Below the pieces are notes generated by a model, which saw only the letters and a program-made list of their open reading frames with translations, was not told where the DNA came from and made no database searches. From Acidaminococcaceae bacterium (GTDB lineage Bacteria; Bacillota; Negativicutes; Acidaminococcales; Acidaminococcaceae), in assembly GCA_029004715.1 (NCBI GenBank), contig JAQVYX010000010.1, positions 1-33,712 on the forward strand: a stretch of DNA of 33,712 bases, given 5' to 3'. Numbering within the stretch: position 1 is the stretch's first letter; every line of letters begins with the position of its first letter. Position numbers and translations under genes: made by a program. Positions 26,313 through 33,607 of this stretch are shown here, piece by piece.

Positions 26313-27683
26313 TTACCCTCTATAGTACAAAAAGAATGTCATACCAACGTTAACCAGCATGGCACCTGCCATAGGAATAGCTGTCCGTTTAATCAAATCA
26401 AAGGGAGAAACACCACCAATACCAGCAGCTACCACTATAACGGCTGTAATAGGAGAACAATTTCGCGCTATACTTGCTGCAAAATGCATAGGTAGAAGCA
26501 TAAAAACAGGAGCCATACCAGTCTGGGCAGCTACTGCTGGAGTCAAAGCTGCGAAAGCAAAGAATGGCGCATTGCCCGAACCCATAACTACAGAAGAAAC
26601 TGCAATAATTGCTACCATAACCAAAATCATAGACATTGGCCCAAACCCAAAATCTTGACTGCCTTTAATAAGCGTACCAATGACGCCCATACTCATCAAG
26701 CCTTGAGCAAAAGTTTGACCGGCAACAATTAATGTAACAACGTTAGCCATCTGTAAACCCAAGCCATCAAAAAAAGCTTGCACATCACCAAAGACCTTCT
26801 TTAAATCTCCACGCCAACGAATAGATTCAGCAATCATGCCAATAGCCAAACCAATAAACATGGCATTAACAATATTAACTTTAATCCAGGTAATCCACAA
26901 AGGGCTAAAGCTTAAAATCAAAGCTAAAGGAATTACCGGTAAAAAAGCATAGAACCAGGGAGCCGTATCTTCCGCATCGTGCCCACCTTCTACTTCCATG
27001 GGTATAACAGCATGTCCGTCACGTTTATCCATATATTTTTGCGTCATATAGTGAAGAATACCAACAACAACGAAAGCAACCAAAACTATTGGCACTTGAT
27101 AATCTGTCCAATAAACAACTGGATTAAGGCCAGCTGTTTCTGCAGACAAAATTGTACCGGTATCACTTGGGCTCCAGTCAAAGCATAAGGTTGTAGCAAT
27201 AGCAGCAGTAGCCGCTAATCTGCTTACACCCAAACCAATCAAAACAGGAAATGCTGTTACCATCAAAAGCATCGCCAATCCTGATGCACTATTAATGCAA
27301 AGACCTATGCACATGCCCAAAATCCATACAAACGATAAAACCATATACGGAGATTTTAAAGCTAAAAGCGGTTTTATAGTCATACGAACTAGTGCCCTTG
27401 AAGCCCCTATTTTATCCATATATTTGGCAAACGCACCAACAGCCATAATGTTAAGTCCCAGTCCCGCCGCTCTGGAGCTTAAAGTTTTACGGATAAATTC
27501 AAATGCATCAAATATAATTGATCCCGTGCTTGCTTTAGGTGCCAAAATTTGTCCATAACCAAAAGCTACAGCCGCATACATCAATATAAATCCTCCAATT
27601 ACCAACACCGGTTGAGGTTTATATTTCTTATAAATTAAGTAAGCGACCCAACATGTTACTATAAATGAAATAACCAAAGCCAT
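26313..27683 (-). CDS. DcuC-family carrier (anaerobic C4-dicarboxylate transporter-like)
   Basis: The 456-residue integral membrane protein has roughly eleven to twelve hydrophobic segments and hydrophilic loops near residue 215-240. It resembles Escherichia coli DcuC along its length: FILMYAAVAFGYG near the N-terminus, the region ASTG then SRAAGLGLNIMAVGAFAKYMDKIGA, SSVVMGSGNAPFFAFAALTP near 362-381, and ARNCSPITAVIVVAAG. DcuC exports succinate or exchanges C4-dicarboxylates in anaerobes. The close partner is a PepT-like peptidase (44 bases upstream in the same operon), so the substrate could instead be a peptide or amino acid; other carriers of this superfamily accept such substrates. The start is ATG with GGGGG 7 bases before. 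Confidence 0.85.
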   Translation of the reverse strand: MALVISFIVTCWVAYLIYKKYKPQPVLVIGGFILMYAAVAFGYGQILAPKASTGSIIFDAFEFIRKTLSSRAAGLGLNIMAVGAFAKYMDKIGASRALVRMTIKPLLALKSPYMVLSFVWILGMCIGLCINSASGLAMLLMVTAFPVLIGLGVSRLAATAAIATTLCFDWSPSDTGTILSAETAGLNPVVYWTDYQVPIVLVAFVVVGILHYMTQKYMDKRDGHAVIPMEVEGGHDAEDTAPWFYAFLPVIPLALILSFSPLWITWIKVNIVNAMFIGLAIGMIAESIRWRGDLKKVFGDVQAFFDGLGLQMANVVTLIVAGQTFAQGLMSMGVIGTLIKGSQDFGFGPMSMILVMVAIIAVSSVVMGSGNAPFFAFAALTPAVAAQTGMAPVFMLLPMHFAASIARNCSPITAVIVVAAGIGGVSPFDLIKRTAIPMAGAMLVNVGMTFFLYYRG

Positions 27684-27727
27684 GAAAAAACCCCCAAATA
27701 AAACTAAATTTTACTTCCCCCATTTGA

Positions 27728-28852
27728 TTATTGTTTCGCTGTTAATTTAACCATTTCCAAAACCCATTCTGTGGTTTTATACAAATCTTCTTCAATAATA
27801 TATTCTTCACATGTATGGCAATTTGTCATCCCTACTCCCAATACTGTACAAGAAATGCCATATTCATTAAAATGATTAGCATCACTACCGCCGCCTGTAC
27901 CGGTAATATCAGGAACTAGTCCAACATTTTCCGCAGCTTTTTTGGCTATAATCATAGCAGTGCTGTCATGAGGTAAAACGTAGGGATTATATGAAGACAA
28001 TACCTCAATATCTATCTTGGCCCCTGCTTCTTGAGCTCCAACCTTGTAAGCATCCACTATTTCTTGTGTTAGTTTTTCCATTTTTTCTTGGTTACGGCTA
28101 CGGCATTCGCCCTTTATTTCTACCGTATCAGGCACAATATTAGTTGCTCTACCACCAGAAATTAATCCGATATTGCAAGTGGTTTCCTCATCAATGCGAC
28201 CTTGAGGAACATGGGTAAGAATTTGTGCAGCTAATTTAATTGCATTAATACCCTTTTCCGGCGCAAGACCTGCATGAGCGGTCTTACCATAAACCTTAAC
28301 ATTAATTTTATTTTGGCCCGGTGCCATATCAATGATTTTCCCCGGTCTTCCACTAGAATCCAGGGTGAATCCGAAATCAGCATGCAAAAGACTTTGATCC
28401 ATATTTTTAGATCCGGCTAGACCTAACTCCTCACACACGCTAAAGACGACCTGAATATCCCCATGAGGAAGGTTATCTTCTTTTAATACACGCAAAGTCT
28501 CCAGAATAGGTACCATACCAGCTTTACAATCTCCGCCTAAAATAGTAGTTCCGTCAGAGGTTATTATGCCGTCCTTAATCTGAGGTTTTACATTAGCACA
28601 CGGTACCACGCAGTCCAAATGCGCCGTTAGCATAATTGTAGGTGCTTTCTCCACATTACCTTTGAAAGTCGCAACTAAATTACCACAATTGCCCCCCAAG
28701 GCTTCTCTAGACTTAACATCTTCAACAACCATACCTCCCAGTTCCTGCAAGCGAGTGATCATCAAATCGCCAACTTCTCGTTCCTGTTTAGAAATACAAG
28801 TCATCTTTACTAATTCCATAAACTCTGCTAGTACACGCTCTTTGTTAATCAT
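27728..28852 (-). CDS. M20-family zinc peptidase, PepT-like
   Basis: The 374-residue di-zinc hydrolase resembles peptidase T-like aminopeptidases. The metal set is visible: H78 and D80 in TAHLDCV, bridging D108 in LGGDCKAG, E141-E142 in CEELG (catalytic and ligand), D165 in LDSSG, and H346 in NCHTCEEYI. The lid domain (~182-290) contains YGKTAHAGLAPEKGINAI with the dimer-site histidine. The usual GADDKAG is GGDCKAG here, with a cysteine after the bridging Asp. It probably releases amino acids from short peptides in the cytoplasm. It leads an operon with a DcuC-type carrier, which suggests uptake or export of the substrate or product. The start is ATG with AGGAGGAG. Confidence 0.9.
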   Translation of the reverse strand: MINKERVLAEFMELVKMTCISKQEREVGDLMITRLQELGGMVVEDVKSREALGGNCGNLVATFKGNVEKAPTIMLTAHLDCVVPCANVKPQIKDGIITSDGTTILGGDCKAGMVPILETLRVLKEDNLPHGDIQVVFSVCEELGLAGSKNMDQSLLHADFGFTLDSSGRPGKIIDMAPGQNKINVKVYGKTAHAGLAPEKGINAIKLAAQILTHVPQGRIDEETTCNIGLISGGRATNIVPDTVEIKGECRSRNQEKMEKLTQEIVDAYKVGAQEAGAKIDIEVLSSYNPYVLPHDSTAMIIAKKAAENVGLVPDITGTGGGSDANHFNEYGISCTVLGVGMTNCHTCEEYIIEEDLYKTTEWVLEMVKLTAKQ

Positions 28853-28886
28853 TTTTCTCCTCCTAAGTTTTATAAATACATCGTAT

Positions 28887-28932
28887 GACGAAAAACAAAA
28901 TTTCGTCGCCTATTACAAGCACCTTTATTATA
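28887..28932 (-). promoter_or_regulatory. -10 element and leader hairpin upstream of the PepT-like/DcuC operon
   Basis: On the minus strand a TATAAT (28927-28932) lies ~75 bases before the peptidase start, but no good -35 sits at 16-18 bases. Between them is a perfect 7-bp hairpin, GACGAAA (28887-28893) with TTTCGTC (28901-28907), in the leader or operator region. The rest of the 290-base gap (to 29142) holds no gene and no clear terminator. Confidence 0.45.
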
Positions 28933-29142
28933 CTATATATTTTAATCCTTCTCTGACATAAATTGTATAGAAATTTACATCAATATAGACTTTGTCCGTT
29001 TTATATGGATACATCTCTTCAATGTATACAAAAGATCTATTATAGTTGCTAATTATTAGTTGAACATTAATATTCATCTTTTTTCTTTGAGATACCCATT
29101 AAAACCCACCAATTTTACTATTAAATAAAAAGAACACTATAA

Positions 29143-29655
29143 TTAATTTGACATAGCTGCATTGGTAGCAAAAACTATAATACCAATACTAGCAAGCGTT
29201 AAAAGTACTGCAACTAAAATAAACTTTTTCGAATAAGGTATCTTTGTAGTATTTTCCTGGCTATCTCCTTCAGCGTTGAAACCCTTACTTGCATACAACA
29301 TCAGGGGTATAGAAACTATTAATCCAAGTATCTCTATAATATATAAAGTATGTGGCATAGGATCAGGAGAAATCGGGAAAATTTTTAGTAAATCTAGTGC
29401 ATATACCAAAAAATAACCAAATCCACACAATCCTGCAAGTAAAAATGCCCAAGCCCTGTCATGAAAAATAAAATAGATGAGCAAAATGCTTAACATTCCC
29501 AATGTTGTCAAAAATGTATTAAAGGCTCCTAATACCACTAAAGATATTTGCGAAAAGTTTCTTGTTTCAATGAGCCCGCCAGGAATCAAAACTGACAATA
29601 AAGCACAAGATAAAAACAAAAGTACAGGTACAAAATATCTCTCATATTTTGGCAT
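29143..29655 (-). CDS. Small integral membrane protein of unknown function
   Basis: I do not recognise this 170-residue protein. It has five likely transmembrane segments, near 8-27, 37-62, 67-90, 103-122 and 144-165. A polar loop (about 124-143, rich in Asn, Glu and Lys) lies before the last helix. No catalytic or transport motif is visible. The ATG at 29655 has AGGAG about 9 bases upstream, and a TATAAT lies ~35 bases further up without a convincing -35. It stands alone: a terminator separates it from the upstream MinD/NifX operon, and a 290-base gap separates it from the PepT-like gene. Confidence 0.72.
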   Translation of the reverse strand: MPKYERYFVPVLLFLSCALLSVLIPGGLIETRNFSQISLVVLGAFNTFLTTLGMLSILLIYFIFHDRAWAFLLAGLCGFGYFLVYALDLLKIFPISPDPMPHTLYIIEILGLIVSIPLMLYASKGFNAEGDSQENTTKIPYSKKFILVAVLLTLASIGIIVFATNAAMSN

Positions 29656-29717
29656 TTTAAAAACTCCTAATATTTTTTATTATTTAAATTTCATTATACT
29701 CTCATTTTAGTCAAAAA

Positions 29718-29741
29718 AAAAAGTGCAATAATGCACTTTTT
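29718..29741 (-). terminator. Terminator of the NifX/MinD operon
   Basis: 10-bp perfect arms (AAAAAGTGCA at 29718-29727, complement at 29732-29741) with a 4-base loop are followed by a run of T on the minus strand. It lies 14 bases after the last gene of the operon. Confidence 0.88.
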
Positions 29742-29754
29742 CTTTTAATTTATA

Positions 29755-30111
29755 TTATTCTCCACATTCATCATGATGCTGATGTTCATGGCAAACGGAA
29801 CCTGTAGACTGCAAATTTCCCTTTAAATATTCTGCGACTACTTGATCGGTTTCACCATTTGCCCCTACAATAACTTCAATTTGCTTCTCGTTAAATATAT
29901 CTACTGCCCCGCCTCCCATACCACCGGCAATAATCACTTTTACTCCCATGTCATTTAAGAAGTTAGGTAAAAATCCTGGTTTATGTCCCGGATTAGGAAC
30001 AGTTTCTTTTTTAATTACGTTAGTTCCTTTCGTATCAAAAATAGTAAAGGTCTCACAATGTCCAAAATGGCCTGCCACTAAATCATTTTCACTCGCTACT
30101 GCAATTTTCAT
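29755..30111 (-). CDS. NifX/NifB-type (COG1433) dinitrogenase-cofactor family protein with His/Cys tail
   Basis: The 118-residue protein starts MKIAVASENDLVAGHFGHCETF and has VIIAGGMGGGAVDIF near 58-72. This is the fold shared by NifX, NafY, the NifB C-terminus and the orange protein (ORP), which bind Fe-S or Mo-containing clusters. The extra C-terminal tail CHEHQHHDEC (107-116) looks like a metal site. No nif genes occur in this window, so a direct nitrogenase role is unlikely. It is the last gene of the DUF134-NifX-MinD-MinD-NifX operon, 19 bases after the second ATPase. It likely carries or delivers a metal cluster; this is inference. The start is ATG with GGAGGA. Confidence 0.9.
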   Translation of the reverse strand: MKIAVASENDLVAGHFGHCETFTIFDTKGTNVIKKETVPNPGHKPGFLPNFLNDMGVKVIIAGGMGGGAVDIFNEKQIEVIVGANGETDQVVAEYLKGNLQSTGSVCHEHQHHDECGE

Positions 30112-30130
30112 AATTTTTCCTCCATTTTTA

Positions 30131-30988
30131 TTATAATATTTTTATTAGATTTTCATAAACTGTCTGCACGGCTTTGCCGGAAGGGCAGTCTATGTCAACT
30201 ATGGTATTACCACTATTTATGGCTTCTACTGCCATATTGTCGAAAGGTACAGCGCCAACAAAAGGAAGCTTTTCTTCTCGGCAAAAGGTTTCTATTTCTT
30301 CACTTTTCTCAAGGTTAGTATCATATTTGTTAATAGCAACAGCCAGCGGTATCTGCATTATTTTTGCTGTTTGAATTATTCTCTTCATATCGCTTATTCC
30401 CGATATAGAAGGCTCCGCAACAATTAAAACAAAATCTACACCGCTTAAAGAAGCTATAACCGGGCACCCTATTCCCGGTGACCCATCCAGAATTGCCAAA
30501 TCTACCCTTTGAGCTTTTGTATTCATAGCTTTTTTTACTTCTGTAACAAGTTTTCCTGAAGTACCACTGCCCATTTTTAATTGAGCCGTAGAAAAAATCT
30601 TATGGTACTTCCTATACAACTTAAGCTTTCCCGCAACTGCCGGTTGCATTTTAACCGCACCTACCGGGCAAACTGCTACGCAAACGCCACAACCTTCACA
30701 GGCAAAATCATCCACCTTATAGCCGTCTTGAACCACTATAGCATCGAATTTGCAAAAAACTCTGCACTTATTGCAACCTATACAAAGCTTAGAATCTATT
30801 ACAGCTTTTGGCATACCAAAATAGTCTGTTTCTTCCGGAGGAGTCCCTTGACCCATAAGTAAGTGCAAATTGGGTGCGTCAACATCACAATCAGCATAAG
30901 CTCCAGCGTCTGCTAACTTAATAAAAGCACTAACAAATGTTGTCTTGCCCGTCCCGCCTTTACCACTAAGTACCAGTAACTGCTTCAT
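30131..30988 (-). CDS. MinD/Mrp-like P-loop ATPase with double 4Fe-4S insert (second copy)
   Basis: The 285-residue ATPase has a deviant Walker A KGGTGKT (10-16), DCDVDAPN (34-40) and a typical SIMIBI core (LDGSPGIGCPV, VAEPSISGISDM). Inserted at ~63-110 are two 4Fe-4S ferredoxin motifs: C69-x2-C72-x2-C75-x3-C79 and C97-x2-C100-x2-C103-x3-C107. This is the COG1149 architecture, which in other anaerobes occurs in ORP-type clusters. It probably couples ATP hydrolysis to cluster handling or electron flow. It overlaps the other ATPase gene by 23 bases, with a GGGGGG ribosome binding site inside it, and both share the same order of parts, which suggests an ancient duplication and a heterodimer. 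Confidence 0.92.
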   Translation of the reverse strand: MKQLLVLSGKGGTGKTTFVSAFIKLADAGAYADCDVDAPNLHLLMGQGTPPEETDYFGMPKAVIDSKLCIGCNKCRVFCKFDAIVVQDGYKVDDFACEGCGVCVAVCPVGAVKMQPAVAGKLKLYRKYHKIFSTAQLKMGSGTSGKLVTEVKKAMNTKAQRVDLAILDGSPGIGCPVIASLSGVDFVLIVAEPSISGISDMKRIIQTAKIMQIPLAVAINKYDTNLEKSEEIETFCREEKLPFVGAVPFDNMAVEAINSGNTIVDIDCPSGKAVQTVYENLIKIL

Positions 30989-31826
30989 GTTGCCCCCCCT
31001 TACAAACTTTATCTAATAAAGAAGTAAACAACTCGTTGTATTTTGCATTTTTTCTAACTATTATATGAGCATTAGAATTTTCTATTCCTAACATCTTTGT
31101 AAAAGGAATTTTACAGAGAATTTCAATATTTTCTTTAATACAGAATTCTTCAGCAGGATTTTTCCCCTTAGAACATTTATTTAAAACTACGCCACAGGGT
31201 TTAGAAAATAGTTGTACTAATTCATAAACCATCTTTAAATTATGTAGTCCAAAGATAGTAGGTTCTGCCACTAAAATACAATAATCTGCATCTTTAATAC
31301 TTTCCATAACTATACAGGCACTGCCTGGAGGGCAATCAATAATATTTAGTTGGTGCTCGGCGTTTTTTATATCCTTTAATAATTTTTTTATTATCGGAAT
31401 ACCTGATGTTTCACCGGCATTTAATATCCCTGTATTTACGCCTACGTTTTTCGACTGTCCGCATTGTACGCTGCCAATAATCTTATCCTTTTCTGTTATA
31501 GCTTTTTCCGGACAAACTAGCTTACACCCACCGCAAGAATGACAAACTTCATCAAAAATCTTTACTTTGCTGCCAATATAAGCTAAAGCATTAAACGCAC
31601 AAAAATCAACACATTTACGGCAACCTGTACAAAGTTTAGAATCTACAACAGGAAGCTTTACAATTATTTTTTCTTCTTTGACATTTACCGGTTTAAAAAA
31701 CAAATAACCATTGGGTTCTTCTACATCACAATCAATATAAACAGCTTTTGGGGCAGCAGCAGCTAAATTCACTGATACAAAGGTCTTGCCAGTGCCTCCC
31801 TTGCCACTTAATACTGCTATATGCAT
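30966..31826 (-). CDS. MinD/Mrp-like P-loop ATPase with double 4Fe-4S insert (first copy)
   Basis: The 286-residue protein begins MHIAVLSGKGGTGKTFVSVN, with deviant Walker A at 9-15, then DCDVEEPNG at 32-40. Two 4Fe-4S motifs are C66-x2-C69-x2-C72-x3-C76 and C95-x2-C98-x2-C101-x3-C105. The later SIMIBI parts IIDCPPGSAC and VAEPTIFGLHNL are present. The start is ATG 31826, with GGAGGA 6-7 bases upstream; a start at 31859 is rejected because it would overlap the preceding gene deeply. It differs clearly from the second copy (an extra ~10 residues before the first Cys motif), so the pair is not a recent duplication. It probably works with the second copy and the small NifX-type proteins. Confidence 0.92.
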   Translation of the reverse strand: MHIAVLSGKGGTGKTFVSVNLAAAAPKAVYIDCDVEEPNGYLFFKPVNVKEEKIIVKLPVVDSKLCTGCRKCVDFCAFNALAYIGSKVKIFDEVCHSCGGCKLVCPEKAITEKDKIIGSVQCGQSKNVGVNTGILNAGETSGIPIIKKLLKDIKNAEHQLNIIDCPPGSACIVMESIKDADYCILVAEPTIFGLHNLKMVYELVQLFSKPCGVVLNKCSKGKNPAEEFCIKENIEILCKIPFTKMLGIENSNAHIIVRKNAKYNELFTSLLDKVCKGGQHEAVTGT

Positions 31827-31827
31827 T

Positions 31828-32196
31828 CTATCTTCCTCCGTGATTATGGAAGCCCGCATGAATTTCGCTTAGTTTAGCTAACTTACCAGCCGAGAAATCT
31901 TGAATATTTTCCCTAACGGAAGCTCCTATAGTTTTAAAAATTTTAATATTAGATGACTGTAATACTTCTGCTGCATTTTGGCCACAGCGTGGTGTTAATA
32001 AAACATCTACTTTATTATCAGCAAGTAATTGTGCCGCTTTAATTCCTGCTCCGCCTTGACTTTCTGCCGCACTGTTAAGCAAAAAACTACTATCTTTTGT
32101 TTCAGTATCGTAAAACATAAAATAGGGGGCACGTCCAAAAGATATACATATACCTGTTTCATTTTTTCCCTCATCTACCGGTAGCGCAATTTTCAT
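31828..32196 (-). CDS. NifX/NifB-type (COG1433) dinitrogenase-cofactor family protein (first copy)
   Basis: The 122-residue protein starts MKIALPVDEGKNETGICISFGRAPYF. Its middle part, GGAGIKAAQLLADNKVDVLLTPRCGQNAA, fits the COG1433 fold, which also covers the Mo-Cu cluster protein ORP. It lacks the His/Cys tail of the copy at the end of the operon and ends in HNHGGR; those last codons (GGAGGAAGA) double as the ribosome binding site of the next gene, 1 base downstream. GGAGGA ahead of ATG 32196 fixes the start, rather than 32208. Role: probably cluster binding or delivery together with the two ATPases. Confidence 0.88.
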   Translation of the reverse strand: MKIALPVDEGKNETGICISFGRAPYFMFYDTETKDSSFLLNSAAESQGGAGIKAAQLLADNKVDVLLTPRCGQNAAEVLQSSNIKIFKTIGASVRENIQDFSAGKLAKLSEIHAGFHNHGGR

Positions 32197-32262
32197 ATTT
32201 TCCTCCATTCGCTTCTAACAAAATAATAAATACAAAAAACAGCATGATTCTAAGTAAAAATA

Positions 32263-32613
32263 TCAGTCGAAGTTTCCTTGCCTGTGACAAACTCCATGAC
32301 CACAGCCATTACCTCTGCCATCGCACAGCCTATATTCGCCACCTTCAATAAAGAGCACCCTCCCTTTAACTAGAGACTGAGCAAGTTTCTTCCTTGCCGC
32401 ATTGTAAATGCCCTGCACAGTTGTCCTAGCAATATTCATTTGCCCAGCGCATTCTTCCTGTGTTAAATTTTCTAAATCAATTAGCCGAATTGTTTCATAC
32501 TCGTCAACTGTCATTTTTATAAAATTTTCTTCTTCGATAGATGCACCTAACGGCCCGAATTTATTGCTTTCAGGCAAACAACACACTTTTCGCCATTTCA
32601 TTGGTCTTGGCAT
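32263..32613 (-). CDS. UPF0251/DUF134 family DNA-binding protein
   Basis: The 116-residue protein starts [23 protein letters not shown], the DUF134 signature. A helix-turn-helix similar to sigma region 4 follows at ~36-80 ([20 protein letters not shown], then [20 protein letters not shown]). C-terminal C97, C104 and C109 with adjacent histidine ([14 protein letters not shown]), plus C11-C12, suggest metal or cluster sensing. It leads the NifX/MinD operon, 66 bases ahead, as in other genomes I recall, so it is probably the local regulator. ATG 32613 has GGAGGTG 7 bases upstream; a longer reading to 32679 would run through the -10 box and is rejected. Confidence 0.9.
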   Translation of the reverse strand: MPRPMKWRKVCCLPESNKFGPLGASIEEENFIKMTVDEYETIRLIDLENLTQEECAGQMNIARTTVQGIYNAARKKLAQSLVKGRVLFIEGGEYRLCDGRGNGCGHGVCHRQGNFD

Positions 32614-32641
32614 TTTCATCACCTCCAAAAGTTTATGATAT

Positions 32642-32650
32642 ATGTCTTTT
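32642..32650 (-). repeat. AAAAGACAT copy in the DUF134 leader
   Basis: A third copy of the element that also forms the arms at 32703-32762. It lies between the promoter and the start codon and may be an operator half-site. The sequence fact is certain; the function is inference. Confidence 0.45.
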
Positions 32651-32658
32651 ACTTTTTC

Positions 32659-32686
32659 ATTATACATCATTTCCGTCATATGTCAA
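32659..32686 (-). promoter_or_regulatory. Strong promoter of the DUF134/NifX/MinD operon
   Basis: Perfect TTGACA (32681-32686) and perfect TATAAT (32659-32664) lie on the minus strand with a 16-base spacer, 46 bases ahead of the DUF134 start. It is the closest match to consensus in the window. Confidence 0.9.
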
Positions 32687-32702
32687 TAACCTTTTTATAT
32701 AG

Positions 32703-32762
32703 CAAAAGACACCTCCATAAAGTGTTTTATTAGCTGAAACAAACATTTGAAGATGTCTTTTG
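32703..32762. repeat. Imperfect inverted repeat upstream of the DUF134 promoter
   Basis: Arms 32703-32727 and 32741-32762 share CAAAAGACA and continue imperfectly. In the minus-strand RNA two differing positions become G-U pairs, which favours folding in that strand; yet the T-run (TTTTTTATT) lies on the plus side. It may be the nitroreductase terminator, or DNA sites for a regulator. Confidence 0.6.
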
Positions 32763-32813
32763 TTTTTTATTAAAATCTAGTCCTATTTTTACTCGCAATA
32801 AATTTTCAGAATC

Positions 32814-33548
32814 TTAGGTTAAGGTAAATCCTTGCGCTTTTATAGCATCTTTTACTTCGTATCTAGGTTTTTCCATTAAAGTTTTAAGACAACGTTCACT
32901 CCAAGTATCGTCAATTTTTCCTGAAGTTCTCTTTATATAGTATTCCTTAACTTCTTGGTCATATTCATTAATTAAAGCTTCATCTTTTGATTCATCATAT
33001 ATATCCGTCTTAAATATAACATCAAGTGGAAGCCGTGGCCTTTGTGCCTGTTCTCCCACCGGATAACCTAGACACATGCCAAAAACAGGGTAAACTAATT
33101 TTGGTAGTTTTAATAGTTCACACAAAGCCCCAATATCATTTCTTATTCCGCCTACAAAAACACCGCCTAAGCCAAAGGATTGAGCTGCAATATAGGCCTT
33201 TTGGGCTGCCAGAGCAGCATCCACTGTTGCTACAACAAATGTTTCATGATTAGAAAACACTTTCTTGTCAGCATCTTTCCAATACTTTGCTGCACGATGC
33301 AAATCAGCACAAAACATAAGAAATACTGGACAATTCACTACCCAGGGCTGTCCGCCTGCTATTTCTGCAATAGCAGCTCGTTTTTCAGTGTCTTTAATAT
33401 TAATAATTGTAAACGTTTGAAAATAACTAGATGTCGCTGTCCACTGTGCTGCAGAAATTATTTCATGTAATTTTTCAGGTTCAATTTCCTGCTTAGTAAA
33501 TTTTCTTATAGATCTTTGTGATAACAAAACCTTCATTGTTTCGTTCAT
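32814..33548 (-). CDS. NfsA-type flavin nitroreductase/NADPH-dependent oxidoreductase
   Basis: The 244-residue FMN enzyme of the nitroreductase family shows LLSQRSIRKFTKQEIEPEKL near 8-27, with the R-S-I-R-K-F phosphate-binding motif. It also has GLGGVFVGGIRND near 148-160 and PVFGMCLGYPVG near 174-185, a combination typical of NfsA/NfrA-type enzymes that use NAD(P)H to reduce nitro compounds, quinones or flavin. ATG 33548 after AGAGGTG is preferred to 33575. There is no strong promoter directly upstream, and it starts 59 bases after a partly visible gene, so cotranscription with it is possible. The physiological substrate is unknown. Confidence 0.88.
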   Translation of the reverse strand: MNETMKVLLSQRSIRKFTKQEIEPEKLHEIISAAQWTATSSYFQTFTIINIKDTEKRAAIAEIAGGQPWVVNCPVFLMFCADLHRAAKYWKDADKKVFSNHETFVVATVDAALAAQKAYIAAQSFGLGGVFVGGIRNDIGALCELLKLPKLVYPVFGMCLGYPVGEQAQRPRLPLDVIFKTDIYDESKDEALINEYDQEVKEYYIKRTSGKIDDTWSERCLKTLMEKPRYEVKDAIKAQGFTLT

Positions 33549-33607
33549 TTCGTACACCTCTTTCAAAATATTCATAACCTAAAACTAAAGGTTTAACCAT
33601 AATGATA

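Noticed and set aside
24482-28886. ATCGTAT appears in three intergenic regions (19259, 24482, 28880), suggesting a shared regulator
   Set aside because: A 7-base AT-rich word is expected several times by chance in 33.7 kb on two strands, and only the 24482 copy forms a full palindrome.
29755-32196. Nitrogenase cofactor (nif) cluster
   Set aside because: NifX-fold proteins alone do not indicate nitrogen fixation; no nifH, nifD, nifK, nifE, nifN or full NifB is present, and the ferredoxin-MinD context fits ORP-like operons better.
33576-33607. Hairpin AACCT/AGGTT before the nitroreductase as a terminator
   Set aside because: Only 5 bp with no T-run; too weak to call.
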